From positions 2,728,001-2,792,000 of the forward strand of contig BCIA01000003.1 in assembly GCA_001599815.1 (NCBI GenBank): a stretch of DNA of 64,000 nt, read 5' to 3'. Within the stretch, counting starts at the first letter, position 1, and each line of letters opens with the position of its first letter. The stretch is from Furcasterigmium furcatum. Its lineage: Eukaryota; Ascomycota; Sordariomycetes; Glomerellales; Plectosphaerellaceae. The notes under the pieces are model-generated. The model was not told where the DNA came from. It was given only the letters and a program-made list of their open reading frames with translations, and did no database searches. A program made the position numbers and the translations under genes. This document shows positions 21,738 to 34,000 of this stretch, in pieces.

Positions 21738-24176
21738 ATGTCTCTGATCGCATACCACCCCAGAGAGGGTCGAGAGATTGTCCTGTCCGTCTCCCACCTC
21801 CTTCTCTATTCCCCTGGACCTTGACAATGATGTATTCAGACAGCTAACACCCTCGTCCCCGAGACAGTCGACACCGCAATGCCATTGTTGTCCGCGACCC
21901 CACCTCCCAAAGACTCGAGATCAGGGGCCTCACAGAATGCCCGACCTGCCACCAGCCCCTCCGGCCAACCTCCCCCGATCGCCATGGCTACGAGGCATCC
22001 TCGGTGAACGATACCTATGTCGACCCGAACTACTTCCGCATGCTGCGCCAAGGGCAGGGTGACACGACCGCCAACAACCCCCCGCCTAGTCCCATCCGGC
22101 GGCTGATCCGCCCGGTGCTGGCACAGGAACACCCGGCTTCGATTGAGGAGGTGGAGGATGCCGAGTTCATCTCGAGCACCCCGGCGGCCGTGCAGCAGGG
22201 CAGCAGGATCCGCAAGGAGGCCTTCAGCCCGAACTACTTCAAGACCTTCTTCGTGGAGGAGAAGGAGCTGGGTAGGGGCGGCAAGGGCGTGGTGCTTCTG
22301 GTCCGCCATGAGATTGATGGCTGCCAATTAGGTGAGATACTCAGGACGGCGAGGATGCTCTAGACACGGCTGACCAGGCTTGCCAGGCCACTTCGCGTGT
22401 AAACGTGTGCCCGTCGGGGACGATCACGCGTGGCTGGAGAAGGGTGAGTTCGACCTGACTTGGAAGCAGAAGAATCATCTTGGCTGACCCCTACAGTCCT
22501 CATCGAGGTCGAACTACTCGCCAAGCTCTCGCACCCGAACCTCGTGTCGTACCGCCATGTCTGGCTGGAGAACGTCCAACTCACCAGGTTCGGCCCCAGC
22601 GTGGCGTGTGCCTTCATTCTTCAACAATACTGCAACAGCGGTGACCTCCTGAACTACATCATCGGGGATCAGCCGAAGCAGACGACGAAAGAAGAGCTCA
22701 AGGCCCAGATGCGAAGGAGATCTAAGGGCCAGACCGAGCGGCCGAGTGACCCGCTCGCAGGACAACGCCGGTTGTCGTTCGAAGAGATCTACTCCCTCTT
22801 CAAGGATGTCACGAGCGGTTTGGACTACCTCCACGCCGCCAACTACATCCACCGCGATCTCAAGCCCAGCAACTGCCTGCTGCATCGCGAAGGCAACAGC
22901 CTCATCTGCCTCATCAGCGATTTCGGAGAGGTGCAGCCCGAGAACATGGTCCGTAAATCGACCGGCACGACTGGCACCATATCCTACTGCGCGCCCGAGG
23001 TGCTTCGTCAAGACCCCAGCGGCAACTACGGTAACTTCACCACAAAGTCCGACATCTTCTCCCTCGGGATGATTCTCTACTTCCTGTGCTTCAACCGCCT
23101 GCCGTACCAGAGCGCCAACACCATCAACGAGGAAGACGAGGACATCGACGAGCTCCGCGCAGAAATCACAGACTGGCAGGGCTTCCAGGACGAACGCCGG
23201 GAACGCCCCGATCTGCCCTCGAAGCTCTACCAGCTCCTGAAGAAGCTGCTGGCTCTGGACCCCGCACAGCGGCCGAGTACCAAGGAGGTTCTGGCTGCGA
23301 TGAAGAACGAGTCAAGCCTGGACGGCATCTCCATAGGCAGGAGCTCGAGTCCCTCCTCGATCGGCATTCAGGGACGTCGAGTCCAGAGTCTGGACTCTCC
23401 TGTCGTCCCCGGGACGCCCGTGCCAGGTATGTACTCGCACTGAACAACACCACTCAACCATCCTGACGGCCCCTTTTGATCCAATCCACTAATCTGCACC
23501 GGCTCCAGACCCCCATAAGCAGCAGCGCTACGACAGGGCCTCGCGGTCATCGGACATCCTCAGCTCCATCGAAGGCGAAGACGAGCCCGCCACCCTCCGC
23601 CACCGCGACGCACTCCGCCAGAACGCCGAGGTCGCGCCCTTCCGCTACTCCCGCCCCATGGTTTCCTCACCCAGCCAGGACCGCTTCCCCTCGCGCTCTC
23701 CCGAGCGCGATAACCGCTCCGCGTCCCCCCGTGCCGCTGTCCCCGAAGCCCTCCCGGAGGTCCCGGCCCTCCTCATGCCCCCTCCCACGACCTGGACTTC
23801 CAACATCCGCCACAGCCTCGCTCTCGGCCTCTACCACCTCACTGCCCCCGACCAGTCCCTCCCCCACATCCTCCGCCTCGCCCTCTTCCTCGCGAAGATG
23901 CTCACCCTCTCCCGCCCCTGCTGGCCGTACACGGTCAACCCCTGGCTCGGCGGGGCCCTCGTCCTGCTCGCAGTCCTCGACCTGGGCGCCAAGGACGACG
24001 GGCGCGGCCGCAGGGGATGGCGGGGCCAGAGCACCGGGACGTACCTCGCCGCGCCGGGCGTGGGGGCCAGTGTTCTCCTCGCCCTGGGACACCTGGGCGC
24101 GTTGTGGGTGGCGGGCCAGCGGGGACTGCTGTGCGCAGAGCGGGAAGACCCGTGGCATACTGACGGTGACGTGTAA
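21738..24176 (+). CDS. IKS1: IKS1-like membrane-associated Ser/Thr protein kinase
   Basis: Protein kinase of the IKS1 group. Five exons: 21738-21784, 21868-22331, 22387-22443, 22497-23426 and 23509-24176, giving 721 residues. The first donor, GTCCGT, is non-consensus; it joins REIV-L to RHRNAIVVRD in frame. A conserved N-terminal part reads RLEIRGLTECPTCHQPLRP with a CxxC pair. Gly-rich loop GRGGKGVV (about 151-158), probable ATP Lys176 in ACKRV, catalytic HRDLKPSNCLL (Asp310), metal-binding DFG (331-333) and GTISYCAPEVL are all intact. A Lys/Arg-rich insert (about 248-280) sits between N and C lobes. After a Ser/Arg-rich linker, two hydrophobic segments near the C-terminus (LGGALVLLAVLDLG, GVGASVLLALGHLGALWVA) imply membrane attachment. 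The length is close to yeast Iks1. Targets are unknown. Confidence 0.87.
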
Positions 24177-24575
24177 GAATAGCCGACGGCGACGTAGAGC
24201 GGGTAGACTTATGAATGATACTCCTTGATGATTTTAACAGCGCTGCGCGTGAGATGAGTCCGTGAACATTGCTCCAGGATCCTATCCGGGATCTTTGCAA
24301 GCACATTCTTCGCTTCACGCCATTGTCAAAGGGGATGCTAAGGATAGAATCTTAATGTGTGGAATCTCTAAGTATACTATAGCAAATGTCTCCCTGATTT
24401 CTTCCGTCCGTAAAAGATCCCGTTCCAACGCCATCTCCCCCGTCATGGAACCTATACATTACACACCTCTAGCAATCACCTTGCAGATGTCTGGCCCAAG
24501 ATATTTCCGTCCAACGTCTCTTCTGCACGCGCCTGACACGTCTGAAACCGCCTAACCATGCCGACTCCGGTCCGC
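24177..24575. other. 3'-3' intergenic space
   Basis: The region lies between convergent kinase and MSH6 genes and holds their terminators. No gene was seen. Confidence 0.5.
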
Positions 24576-27500
24576 TCACAGGGCCTCCACCGCCCTGAGC
24601 AGGATGTCCAGCCCGTCCGTCTCGTCCTCCCGCATCGCGGTGGCCACGTCGCTCAGCATCCCGAGCGGGATGTAGCACCCCGACCTGGCCTTCTCGAGGC
24701 TCTCCTTAAGACGGCTCGTGTGCTCCCACTCCTTCGCCGCGACCTCGGCCCTCCTGATAATGCGGTCCGAGATGCCGCACATAGCGGCGCAGTGCATGCC
24801 GAAACTGCCCTCCGCGACGCCGTTCTCGAGCTTGTACAGGAACGTGACGCGTCTCTGGTCGTTGTCCACGTCGATCTGCATTCGCCGGGCGCGGATCTCG
24901 GGGTGGTTCTCGAACTCCGTCGCAAGGGAGTGGTAGTGCGTGGCGAAGAAGCCGACGCAGCCCACCTGAGACGCGATGTGGTGGAGGACAGCCTGGGCGA
25001 CAGCGACACCGTCGTAGGAGCTGGTGCCACGGCCGAGCTCGTCGAGGATCACCAGCGAGCGCGGTGTGGCTTCGGAGAGGATCTTCTTGGTCTCGGCCAG
25101 CTCGACGAAGAAGGTCGATTGCGCCGCAAAGATGTTGTCGTTAGCACCCAGACGGGACATGATGCGGTCGACGGGCGTCAGCCGTGCCGCGGATGCAGGC
25201 ACGTAGCATCCGATCTGAGCCATGATGACGGCGATGCAGGTCTATGAGAGGGGTCAGAATGGAGTGAAGCATGGAATGATCGGGCGGGAGAGGGCTTACC
25301 ATCCGCAGCACGGTGGACTTGCCAGCCGCATTTGCACCCGTCAACAGGTTTATCTTTGCCGTATTGCCGCCGAGCTGAATGTCGTTGGGGATGAAGTCGG
25401 TGATGGTGTTGACCATGCAAGGATGGCGCAACTCCTCGAAGTGGACGATGCTCCTCTGTTCATCAGACCATTCGGGACGGCAACGAGGGAGTCCCATCGA
25501 CGAAGAGGCCTTGGCCAGACTGACGAGGCAGTCCAGCTGAGCGATGATTCGAATCGCCAGAAGCCACGTCTCATAGTCGCAGTCGAACCGGCGGAAGAAT
25601 CGGGACGCAACGTCCTTGAGAATCTGCCCGTGAGTCTCCTCTGCCTCCTGCAGCTCCCTCACAAGGTCATTGAGCTCCCTAAAGTAGTATCGCTTGACGC
25701 TCGACGTCGAGGACATCTGTCGCCAGTCCTTGGGGACCTTGAGCGCCTTCGGGGCTTCGATCTGGAAGATCTCCTTTCCAACGTCGGTGAACTTGAGGGT
25801 CTTGCACTTGAATTCCTGCTTCTTGGCCTCGAGGAGATCGTTCAGCTCGCGCTTGATGCTCTTGATGCGATCATCGCTCTCGTCATAGTCTTCTTCTATA
25901 TTCCGCTCAGGAAGGAAGACTCGATCCGTCTTAGCCTTGCTCCGGTCAAAAGCCGTCTTCCAGTACTCCAGAGGGTCGCGGAGATCAGGCATGGATTCGA
26001 GGAGTCGACTGAGAATGCCCTGGTTCCCGCTCCAGGCGCTCAAAAGGCTCATGGTGTAGTCAATCTGCTCAAATCCGTCCAGGACTCGGACAAAGTCATC
26101 AGGACGACAGGCTCCTGCATGGATGCGGGAGATCAGTCTCTCGAGATCTGGCATTTTCGTCATCTGCGCGGAGAACTGCTCTCGCGTGGAAGGGTCGGCA
26201 TTGAGCATGTCGACGGCGTCGAACCTCTCGTTGAGTTTCTTAATGTCGCAGAGCGGATGGCAGATCCATTGACGGAAGAGTCGCTTTCCGAACGGCGTGG
26301 TACACTTGTCCAGAAGCGCGAAGAGGGTGCCCTCGGTGCCTCCGTTGACTGTATTAGCGAAGACCTCGAGGTTGATCAACGTCTGGCCGTCCAGAATCAG
26401 CGTCCCATCGCGGTGGATCGGGTTGTACCATCGGAAGTTCTTGAGAGATAGCAGCTTGTCCTCCATCTTGAGGGTCTTGAGATACTTGACGAGTGCGCCA
26501 AGAGCCGACATGGCCAGAGGCTTGTCCTGCGCCTCGAGCAGGACCTTGGGCCAGTCGTTGTTGCCACCTTCGTTCCTGTCTTTGGACTTGAAGTACCCGC
26601 CGTCGTCGAGTTCACGGCGGCAGGTATCTGCCTCCCAGAATTCCAAGGATGGCAAAAGATAATTCCAGATAGTCGTGGGGGCAGTGTTGTTCTTGAGGAT
26701 CCGGAGCGCCTTCTGAGAGATGCACGACTTCTCCAAGAGTAGCTCTCGCGGCTGGATCTGAGCCACAAATGTCTCGAACATGGTCAAGTCGGCGTCGTCC
26801 TGGAACTCGGAGATGAAGAATTGGCCAGTGGCACAATCGACATGGCAGATGCCGAACGAAGGAATCCCATCGACGACTGTCTCTTTGATGGCGGCACAAT
26901 AGGTCGCGAGGTCGCTCTGAAGCATGCTGCCGTCGACGAGTGTGCCCGCGGTCAAGATGCAGGACAGCTCACGGTGGATGATTTTGTCTGCCTTTGTGGC
27001 TTTGGCGGCGGCACCGCCGTCCCGCTCGCGCATCTCCTTCGCCAGGGCAGACTCCGTCTGCTCGACACGAGCAACCTTGTATCCCTTGGCAATGAATTGA
27101 TTGATCCAAATGTCGATTGAACCCTCGGGCACACCAGCCATGCGCATGTTGACTCTGTCGGTCATCTTGAAGTCGAAGAGCTGGTGACCGATGGTTGCGT
27201 CGTTCTCGTAGAGTTCATAGAACTTCCCCTTCTTGAAGAACACGATCACGTTCCAGAGGTCTTTCTTGATCGCCCAGTACTGCGTCTCGAACGGCGAGAA
27301 GTCTTTCCACGCCTTAGGCGGAATGTAAACAGTCGAAGGATTGTAGTCTGGGTGACCGGGTTTGTTGCGATTGTGGTCATGAAGATCGGCAAGCCAGGTG
27401 TAGCGCTCCGCGGGCTCCTTGGTATGTGCCTTGACCTTTCCGGTCGAGGGAGAGTGTTCAACCGGCGGGGCAACAACAACCATAGCCTCCGAAAGCTCGG

Positions 27501-28415
27501 CATCGGGGTCAAACTTCCACTGCTGAGCGGTAGAATGTGGCGGCAAGTCTCCCATATCAATGTCCTCGTCGCCAGCATCGTCTTCCTCCTCCTGACGCGG
27601 AGACATTGTGGGGACCGGTCCCGAGGCGTTGCGCTTCCGTGGAGCGGCGGCTTTCTTGGCGGGTCTCTTCCGCTTCTTCGAGGTTGAGGCCTCGTCCGAG
27701 TCGTCGCTAACGACGAAGTCATCCATGTCTTGATCGGAGGTTAGCAGTATTCACTTCAAGTGGGGGGAGGCTTTCTACCTTCGTCCTCGTCTGCAGGTTC
27801 CTCCTGATCTTGCTCCTGATAGTCATCCTCGTCGTCCTCCACTGGCGGGCGGCTTCTAACCCGCCGACGGTTTCGCTTGTTCGCCGTGGCCTCGAACGGA
27901 TCTTCGTCGTCATCGTCGGAGGATTCGGCGTACCTAACGGCTTTCTTGGCCTAAAACGAAGACTGGTTAGCAGGGCACACGAATCGATGGACGGGGGAGG
28001 GCCAGACCTTCCGCGATGGACTACTGGGGAGATTGGCGATCGAAGCAGGGGCCTGATTGAACGGCTTAGCCGGAGTCACAGGAGAGGGCAGTGCGAAGTC
28101 GACTACCTTGGGCTTTTTGGCAACATCCATATTCTCCTGGGAGCTCGGGGGTTCCAGGGCGTCGCTGCTAGGGACGGGGGTGATGTTTGTTGGGCGCCTG
28201 ATCTTGGAGAGGGAGTTGGAACGGTTGGTGGATTCCTGCAGGCAGGGAGACGATTGAGATGCGGGAGTGCCGGCCTGTCGCGTGGGATCGGGCCGTGAAG
28301 CTCCTGCCTTGGCGGCGCTGGCGGATTTGGAGAAGAAGCTCATGATGGAGCGCTGGTTGCTGCCGGACGGGGTCTTAGCCGGCGTCCGGACCGGCGTAGA
28401 GCGCCTGTCGCCCAT
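24576..28415 (-). CDS. MSH6: DNA mismatch repair protein MSH6
   Basis: MutS-homolog subunit that with MSH2 forms MutSalpha and recognises base mismatches and small loops in the nucleus. Exons 28415-28008, 27950-27779, 27728-25300 and 25241-24576 give 1,224 residues, close to yeast Msh6 (1,242). A perfect PCNA-interacting box QRSIMSFF lies at residues 21-28. A long acidic/basic disordered tail (runs of Asp/Glu and KKRKRPAKK) follows. The mismatch-contacting Phe-x-Glu is FYE at about 363-365 (GKFYELYE). The Walker A GANAAGKST (about 991-999) sits at the end of exon 3, five residues before the last intron, and Walker B is LVILDELGRGTSS (Asp1070-Glu1071). HYHSL is the MutS switch histidine region. 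All key residues are present, so the gene looks functional. Confidence 0.95.
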
Positions 28416-29264
28416 GGTGAATGCGCGGTGAGGTCGTGCTAAGGCGTCCGAGGTGTCAAGGGGCTGTATGGCCAGGTCCTCGAGGGTCCGAATCCCCAGG
28501 GAAGATCTGGATGAGCTTGGAAGGTGAAGACGATTGCAGTGCTCGACAGAAGGGCGTCGCAACGTGAATCTCAAAGAGGACAGACTCGCTGAAAAGACGG
28601 AACCGTACAAACAGAATCAGAAGGGCAATCAATGGACAGTGGGCGTGGTGGTGGTGATTCCCGATGTGGAGGGACGGGAAGATGGCAGCTCTGATCCAGG
28701 GACGCGGAAACGAGCTAAAGTGCCGGCAGCTGACCGCGTCACTGCAGTGGCATCCCGCGTCGCGCCTTCTCGACCGCGTTTCCCGCGTCACCGCCTCATT
28801 TAAGTGCTCCGGTCACGTGTCAGTGGAGACCTCCCATCTCAGCCAAGAATCTCTCGTCCTCTCACCGCGAATGCCAGGACTCTCAATTTCTGAATCTACA
28901 GACTCGCCAGGGTTCCGTGATTAAAGGTTCCAGCAGCTCTGAGCGCGAATGCGACAGACTTTCATATGCGATAGATCGTTGCTTTCTCTTGTCACGAATT
29001 GACTGAACTTACTTGATCCTGATACCCTGCAATCGACTGAGGCAGAGCGACCGAAATCGCAACGTGCATCGCCAGTCAACCGAGGCTCTGACTTACCTTT
29101 TGCTTTCTATTTTCTATTTTTGGACTAGCTACATCGAATAGAAAGTCTGAATTACTTGGACCGTGTTCTGCTTCATGTCTCCCGAGCATCACGGTCGGCG
29201 GTCCGTCGACCCAGCACAGCTTGCTTGAGACCAGCGTTCTTGGGCACCGCTGGAGACTGACGCG
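28416..29264. promoter_or_regulatory. Divergent promoter region of MSH6 and the PNP-domain gene
   Basis: About 850 bp between divergent starts. On the plus strand at 28754-28790 it has repeated CGCG cores, including GTTTCCCGCGTC at 28778-28789, which contains TTTCCCGC. That sequence resembles E2F/MBF-type S-phase sites; yeast MSH6 is under MBF (ACGCGT) control. No exact ACGCGT was noticed here, so this is suggestive only. Confidence 0.35.
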
Positions 29265-30377
29265 ATGGCCGCCCGGATAGCCCTCCACGGCCCAGAGGCC
29301 TACAGCCTGGCCTGGATGACGGCGCTGCCCATCGAGCGCGCGGCGGCCACGGCCATGCTCGACGAGGAGCACGCCGAACCCACAGGTTTCTCCCGGCACG
29401 CAACCGACAACAACGCCTACACGTGGGGTCGGATCGGGGCCCATAACATCGTCATCACGTCGCTGCCCGCGGGCGTGTATGGCACGACGTCTGCCGCGAT
29501 GACTGCCTCGAGCTTGCTTGCCTCCCTGCCCGCTATCCGCGTCGGCCTGCTGGTCGGCATCGGCGGCGGGATTCCCCGTCCAGACGACGACGACCGTGAC
29601 ATCCGCCTCGGCGACATCGTTGTCAGCCAGCCAGACGGCACGAGCGGCGGCGTGTGCCAGTATGACTTGGCCAAGGCAAAGAAGAACGGCGGGTACGAGC
29701 GCAAGGGCTCCCTTGCGAAGCCCCCGACGGTTCTGCTCAACGCGCTCGCGAGCATCCAGTCCGAACACGAGAGGCGGGACTCGAGGGTCCCGGAGTTCCT
29801 CGACAGGATGCTGGCGGAGAACCCCAAGATGGGGAAAAGGACGAAGAAGAACCCCGGGTTCGCCTTTCAGGGGTCCGAGAACGACCGGCTGTTCGAGGCC
29901 TCGTACGATCACGTCAACGGCCTCGACTGTCGCGACTGCGACGCCGACCGTCTCGTCGAGCGCGAGGAGAGGGAGACGGAGAGTCCCGAGGTCCATTACG
30001 GTATTATTGCGTCCGGGAACACGCTGGTGGAGGACGCGGCGACCCGCGACAGAATCTCCCGGGCCGTTGGCGAAGATTGTCTCTGCTACGAGATGGTGGC
30101 TGCCGGTCTCATGGACCATTTCCCGTGTCTTGTGATCCGGGGTATCTGCGACTACGCCGACTCTCACAAGAACAACCAGTGGCAGCGTTACGCCGCGGCC
30201 ACCGCTGCGGCATATGCGAAGGAACTGCTGGCTCACGTCCCCTCGGTGGACGTTCAGAAGACAGCGAGGGCGCGCGATTTTCTCCTGTCAGGTTACATCT
30301 CTCGGCTTGGAGGCTCAGACTCCTTCCATCCTATGAGACGAGATACTCAATCCAACATCATACTCACTCACCCTTGA
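29265..30377 (+). CDS. PNP/UDP phosphorylase-domain protein, NLR-head type
   Basis: Single exon, 370 residues. This is the purine-nucleoside/uridine phosphorylase-like domain that commonly heads fungal NLR/STAND immune-like receptors. YSLAWMTALPIERAAATAML starts it, followed by GLLVGIGGGIPRPDDDDRDIRLGDIVVSQP, NDRLFEASYDHVNG, HYGIIASGN, CYEMVAAGLMDHFPCLVIRG and ICDYADSHKNNQWQRYAAATAA, all classic blocks in order. The ANSWER to whether it cleaves nucleosides is not visible; the acidic residue in ICDYAD matches the family catalytic position. After AKELLAHVP only 50 residues remain, with no NB-ARC/NACHT or repeats, so it is either a stand-alone enzyme or the truncated head of an NLR. A WD40 relic lies 270 bp downstream on the opposite strand. 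Confidence 0.82.
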   Translation: MAARIALHGPEAYSLAWMTALPIERAAATAMLDEEHAEPTGFSRHATDNNAYTWGRIGAHNIVITSLPAGVYGTTSAAMTASSLLASLPAIRVGLLVGIGGGIPRPDDDDRDIRLGDIVVSQPDGTSGGVCQYDLAKAKKNGGYERKGSLAKPPTVLLNALASIQSEHERRDSRVPEFLDRMLAENPKMGKRTKKNPGFAFQGSENDRLFEASYDHVNGLDCRDCDADRLVEREERETESPEVHYGIIASGNTLVEDAATRDRISRAVGEDCLCYEMVAAGLMDHFPCLVIRGICDYADSHKNNQWQRYAAATAAAYAKELLAHVPSVDVQKTARARDFLLSGYISRLGGSDSFHPMRRDTQSNIILTHP

Positions 30378-30650
30378 GGGTCCAGTTTCGAACAATGTGC
30401 TTTCAAGGCGGTGCAGCTGGCCGAATTTTCGGGCCACGTCCGGACGGGGGCTGTGCTTGCTTCTTATGGGTGTCCTGTTCCAGCCGATTTTTATAGATTG
30501 AGAGCGTTGCTTAGCGACCAGGAAACGAGTAATGAATAGATTCCAAACTGCTTTGGAGTATGATTGAAATGCTCGCTTGGATGTGTTTGCAAGTCATCTC
30601 CCAGCTTCCCCAGTGGCCAAGGCCATAGATGTGGCATCCAGACGCTTCGG

Positions 30651-31066
30651 TTACCGCCTGCAATGGGGGCAAGGCCGCAGTAGATTGACCCAGACTTTGA
30701 TGAGCGTCGTTATGCGTGCGCCTGTCTGCACATCCCAGACCTTGACGGTATCGCGGCGGAATGCTGCTGCAAGCTGATGCCCGTCCAGCGACCAGACAAG
30801 TAACGCAACCTCCTCGCCAGAGCCTTTGAACGCCGGTATACACACAGCTTCCACAGTGTCCCATACGTTTATTTCTCCATCAACCGAAGAAGATGCCAGT
30901 TACCGTCCTTCCGCTGAGAAGACCATGACCTTCATCTCGGTGCCATCAATCCTCACTGCCTGTATGTTTGTGCCTATCTCGGTGTCCCAGACTTCAACGG
31001 TATCGTTGACCACTTCAGTTGATGTAAACGAGGAATACATATTCGAATCTACTCTTGACAAAGATC
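30651..31066 (-). pseudogene. WD40-repeat relic with in-frame stops
   Basis: On the minus strand about 135 codons of WD40 propeller sequence can be read. The blades include NDTVEVWDTEIGTNIQAV, VDGEINVWDTVEAVCIPAF and RDTVKVWDVQTGARITTL, with the inter-blade pattern FSAEGR-stop-LASSSVDG. The stop at 30900-30902 is TAA where the WD40 consensus would place Gln (CAA), a CpA to TpA change. A second stop (TGA) lies at the 5' edge. No NB-ARC/NACHT or start codon context is attached. It is probably the leftover C-terminus of an NLR-type gene, which would fit the PNP head nearby, although that lies on the other strand. Confidence 0.65.
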
Positions 31067-34000
31067 AAAGCTAGAATTTGCGACAGACCTTCAAGCTTCT
31101 CGGCCGCGGAGTCGGCGTCGAGGGGATCATCAAGGCTCTCAGCTGGGCCAAAGCCGACCTGGCCAATGTTCCGATGTTGCCTGAATATTTAGACAAGAGT
31201 TATTATGTACTATCGCTAATATTAGAAGCCCTTTGAGGCATTGCATATTAATTGCTGTTTCAGAATATTTCCGATCCAGTGTTCTACCTTGCTAGATGCT
31301 CTATGGCACCGCATTTTGGGTACGACAGATGGATCATCGGGCTAGGGCGACAACGAACGAAAACTGCATGCAAGCCACCCCGAACACATCCTACAGCATC
31401 AAACGATTTGTTTCGTATTTTGCAGCTATGGCGCCTACAGTTAACTACCTTAGTGTCTCGTCAGGTGGTTCCCATAGATGCCGCATCATGAACCAATGCT
31501 GGATAATTGGCTCCATTGTGTGTGACATAGGAGACACGGTCCGGGGACCTGGGCCGTCGAAGTGCCATGATGAGCCCGCCTTGGATTATAGGGCATGGCT
31601 GAGTCCAGTTGGGTCTCGAAAATCATGTGATCATATGATTAAGATGCGGCCTGTGATGGTTGAGCACTGGGAGCGTCTTCTAGAAACCGGGGAGGGAGAA
31701 ATGAGTCTGCCAGAACGACTCAACACACTACAGAGGAGCGTAAAACAGGATCACCACCTCACAGAATCAGACCAGGCAACGTGGTACCTCATTCACCATT
31801 TTCTGGAACTAAGTTTGACAAAGGCATCACATAGACCACCTCAGTTTCGACAGTTCGAGCCCTGGCCCGCCGTGCAACATGACTTCCTGCTCATGCCAAC
31901 ATCTCCCAAGGCATCGCAGGATGCGAGACACCAGGCACCGAGGCCTCACATGCTGTGGCAGCCCGCTAAATCAGGTCAGTTCGCCTTACATTCGGGGTGA
32001 TCACTGCGCCACTTCAACTGATCAAGCCTCTGGCACCATCCGTAGAGCAAGTGTGTTGCCACTCGACGTGATCCCGAGTGAAAATGATACGACCAAGGTG
32101 CGTTGTGTGCTGCCAGATGATTCTGAGAAGGGGCTTCCTGAGACCAGACTGATGTGCTTCTGAGCCTACATACCGCCACATCTTGCCCACTTGCTGCTTC
32201 AAAATACCGCAAGGAGCTGATAGCGCTGGTGGCTGCCTTACACGCCATATCGGTCCACCAAACACGGGCATCTTCTTGACATCAGGCTCAGGATCAATGC
32301 CTTGCCTCGTGGCATCAAGCCCAGAACAGAGCGATATTCCAACCATCGGGCTTCTTCCGTCACTGGATAGCTATACCAAGTCGAGCTAAGGTACTTTGCA
32401 TTTGTTGGGATGCATCGCGGACATCTGAACCCCCTCCATCTCGCGTTGCTCACTTGCTCCTTCGCGTCCCCAGATGCAGAACCAGCCCTTCAACCATGTG
32501 CGCCGCCGACGACTCTTCCCATGCAGCTGGCTGCACTCTGCAGGTTCTCGTCGTCCACACCAACAAGACGGTCCTGCGGCCGGACACGTGGACGTTGGTG
32601 ATCGATCAAGGAAACAGCAGCAACGCAAGCCTCGCATCCCTGAAGCGAGCAACCTCCAAGTCCCCGACTCCGCAGCTCCGGCATTCCGAGGCCAGCCAGC
32701 GAGCACCGGCTGCCAGATCCTATCACGAAACCAGGGTGGGCTTGATATGCTCGGCAGATATTAAGGATGAGGGGGTGGGTAGTAGCGCCGAGATGTGAGA
32801 GTTGGTTCCCTGGTCCGCCAAGCTGGCAAGACGCATCGAAAGAGGGAACCTCCCGCCCAAACCGGCAGTCGAATCTCGCAGCGCGGTCCAACGGAGCCGG
32901 AGATGGCTGGACCGCATTGGCAATCCCCCGTCTGGGGTCTTCTCGCATCCATGGCCCGGGGTCAAATGGCCCCAAATCTCGACAAGCGGAATTGCCAAAT
33001 GCGCCGCCTCCGCCGCGGACGAGAAGAACCTGCTCAGCGGGCAGTTGACGTCTGGGTGGTATACGCCGACTCAGCTATGCCCTACTCGACCGCTGCCACC
33101 ACCGTCATCGCGCCAGAATGACAAGTGATGCGGCGTTTCTCGTCACGCAGAGCGGCCACTCTTGGCGGGGGAGGATGACGATCTCTCTCCAGAACAACAG
33201 TTTGCGCCGCGCACCATCGTCAGCGGTCGGTAACATGGCTTGTATTGGCTGGGATCGCCGCCGGGTCGCGCAAGCCACCTCCAACACCTCGCACATGTCG
33301 GCCTGTCAGCGCCGTCTGGAGCGTCGCATCGACGGCGGGCCGGTCTGGGGGGTTAGGGGGCTTGGCACGCAGCCGGCAATGCGAAGGCCCTGGGCGCCGT
33401 CTCCTCTGGCAAAACCGGCAGATCCCAAACCCAGCCAATATGTGTGCGCCGTCTAAAGGAGATTGATGAGGCCCCCCCGATACCCCTCGGGGAGATAAGC
33501 TGGGGAACTTTGACAACCAACGGCGGCGAACCGAGGGGGAGGGTGATTGCGAGAATGTGACATCAACTCGGGGGGCGGCCAGGGTCAACCCAGATCGACA
33601 TCTTGGTCGGGCTTCTCGAGGGTGCCGAAAGTGCTTGTGTCGTCTTGTCTGCGCTTCACACCTTGGCAGCGTCAGCCGACTTTCCGTTTCGTCTTCTCGA
33701 ACACGGTCTCACGGTGGTTGCTTCATCGAGAGGACTAATTACTTGATGGCTTCCTTCGGCACTCAGCAGGACACGTGAGCGATGCGCCGGCGCCGTCGAG
33801 TCGACCCTCGACCCCAACTCCCGAACCCAACTGCCTTTGCCTTGATTCTGCACTAGAGCTCGTCTCCTCGCCCCTGGCCAATCACCCCGAGCGCAAACCG
33901 CGCCGGGCTAGCGGACGTGGTCTCGGCTGACGCCATGCGGCGCGCCCCCGTTGGGGGAACATCTCGAGAGCGCCACCGACGATCTGAGCGTGGAGCGTCC

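Noticed and set aside
25222..26451. 409-codon plus-strand frame inside MSH6
   Set aside because: Antisense shadow of a well-supported MSH6 exon, with no motif.
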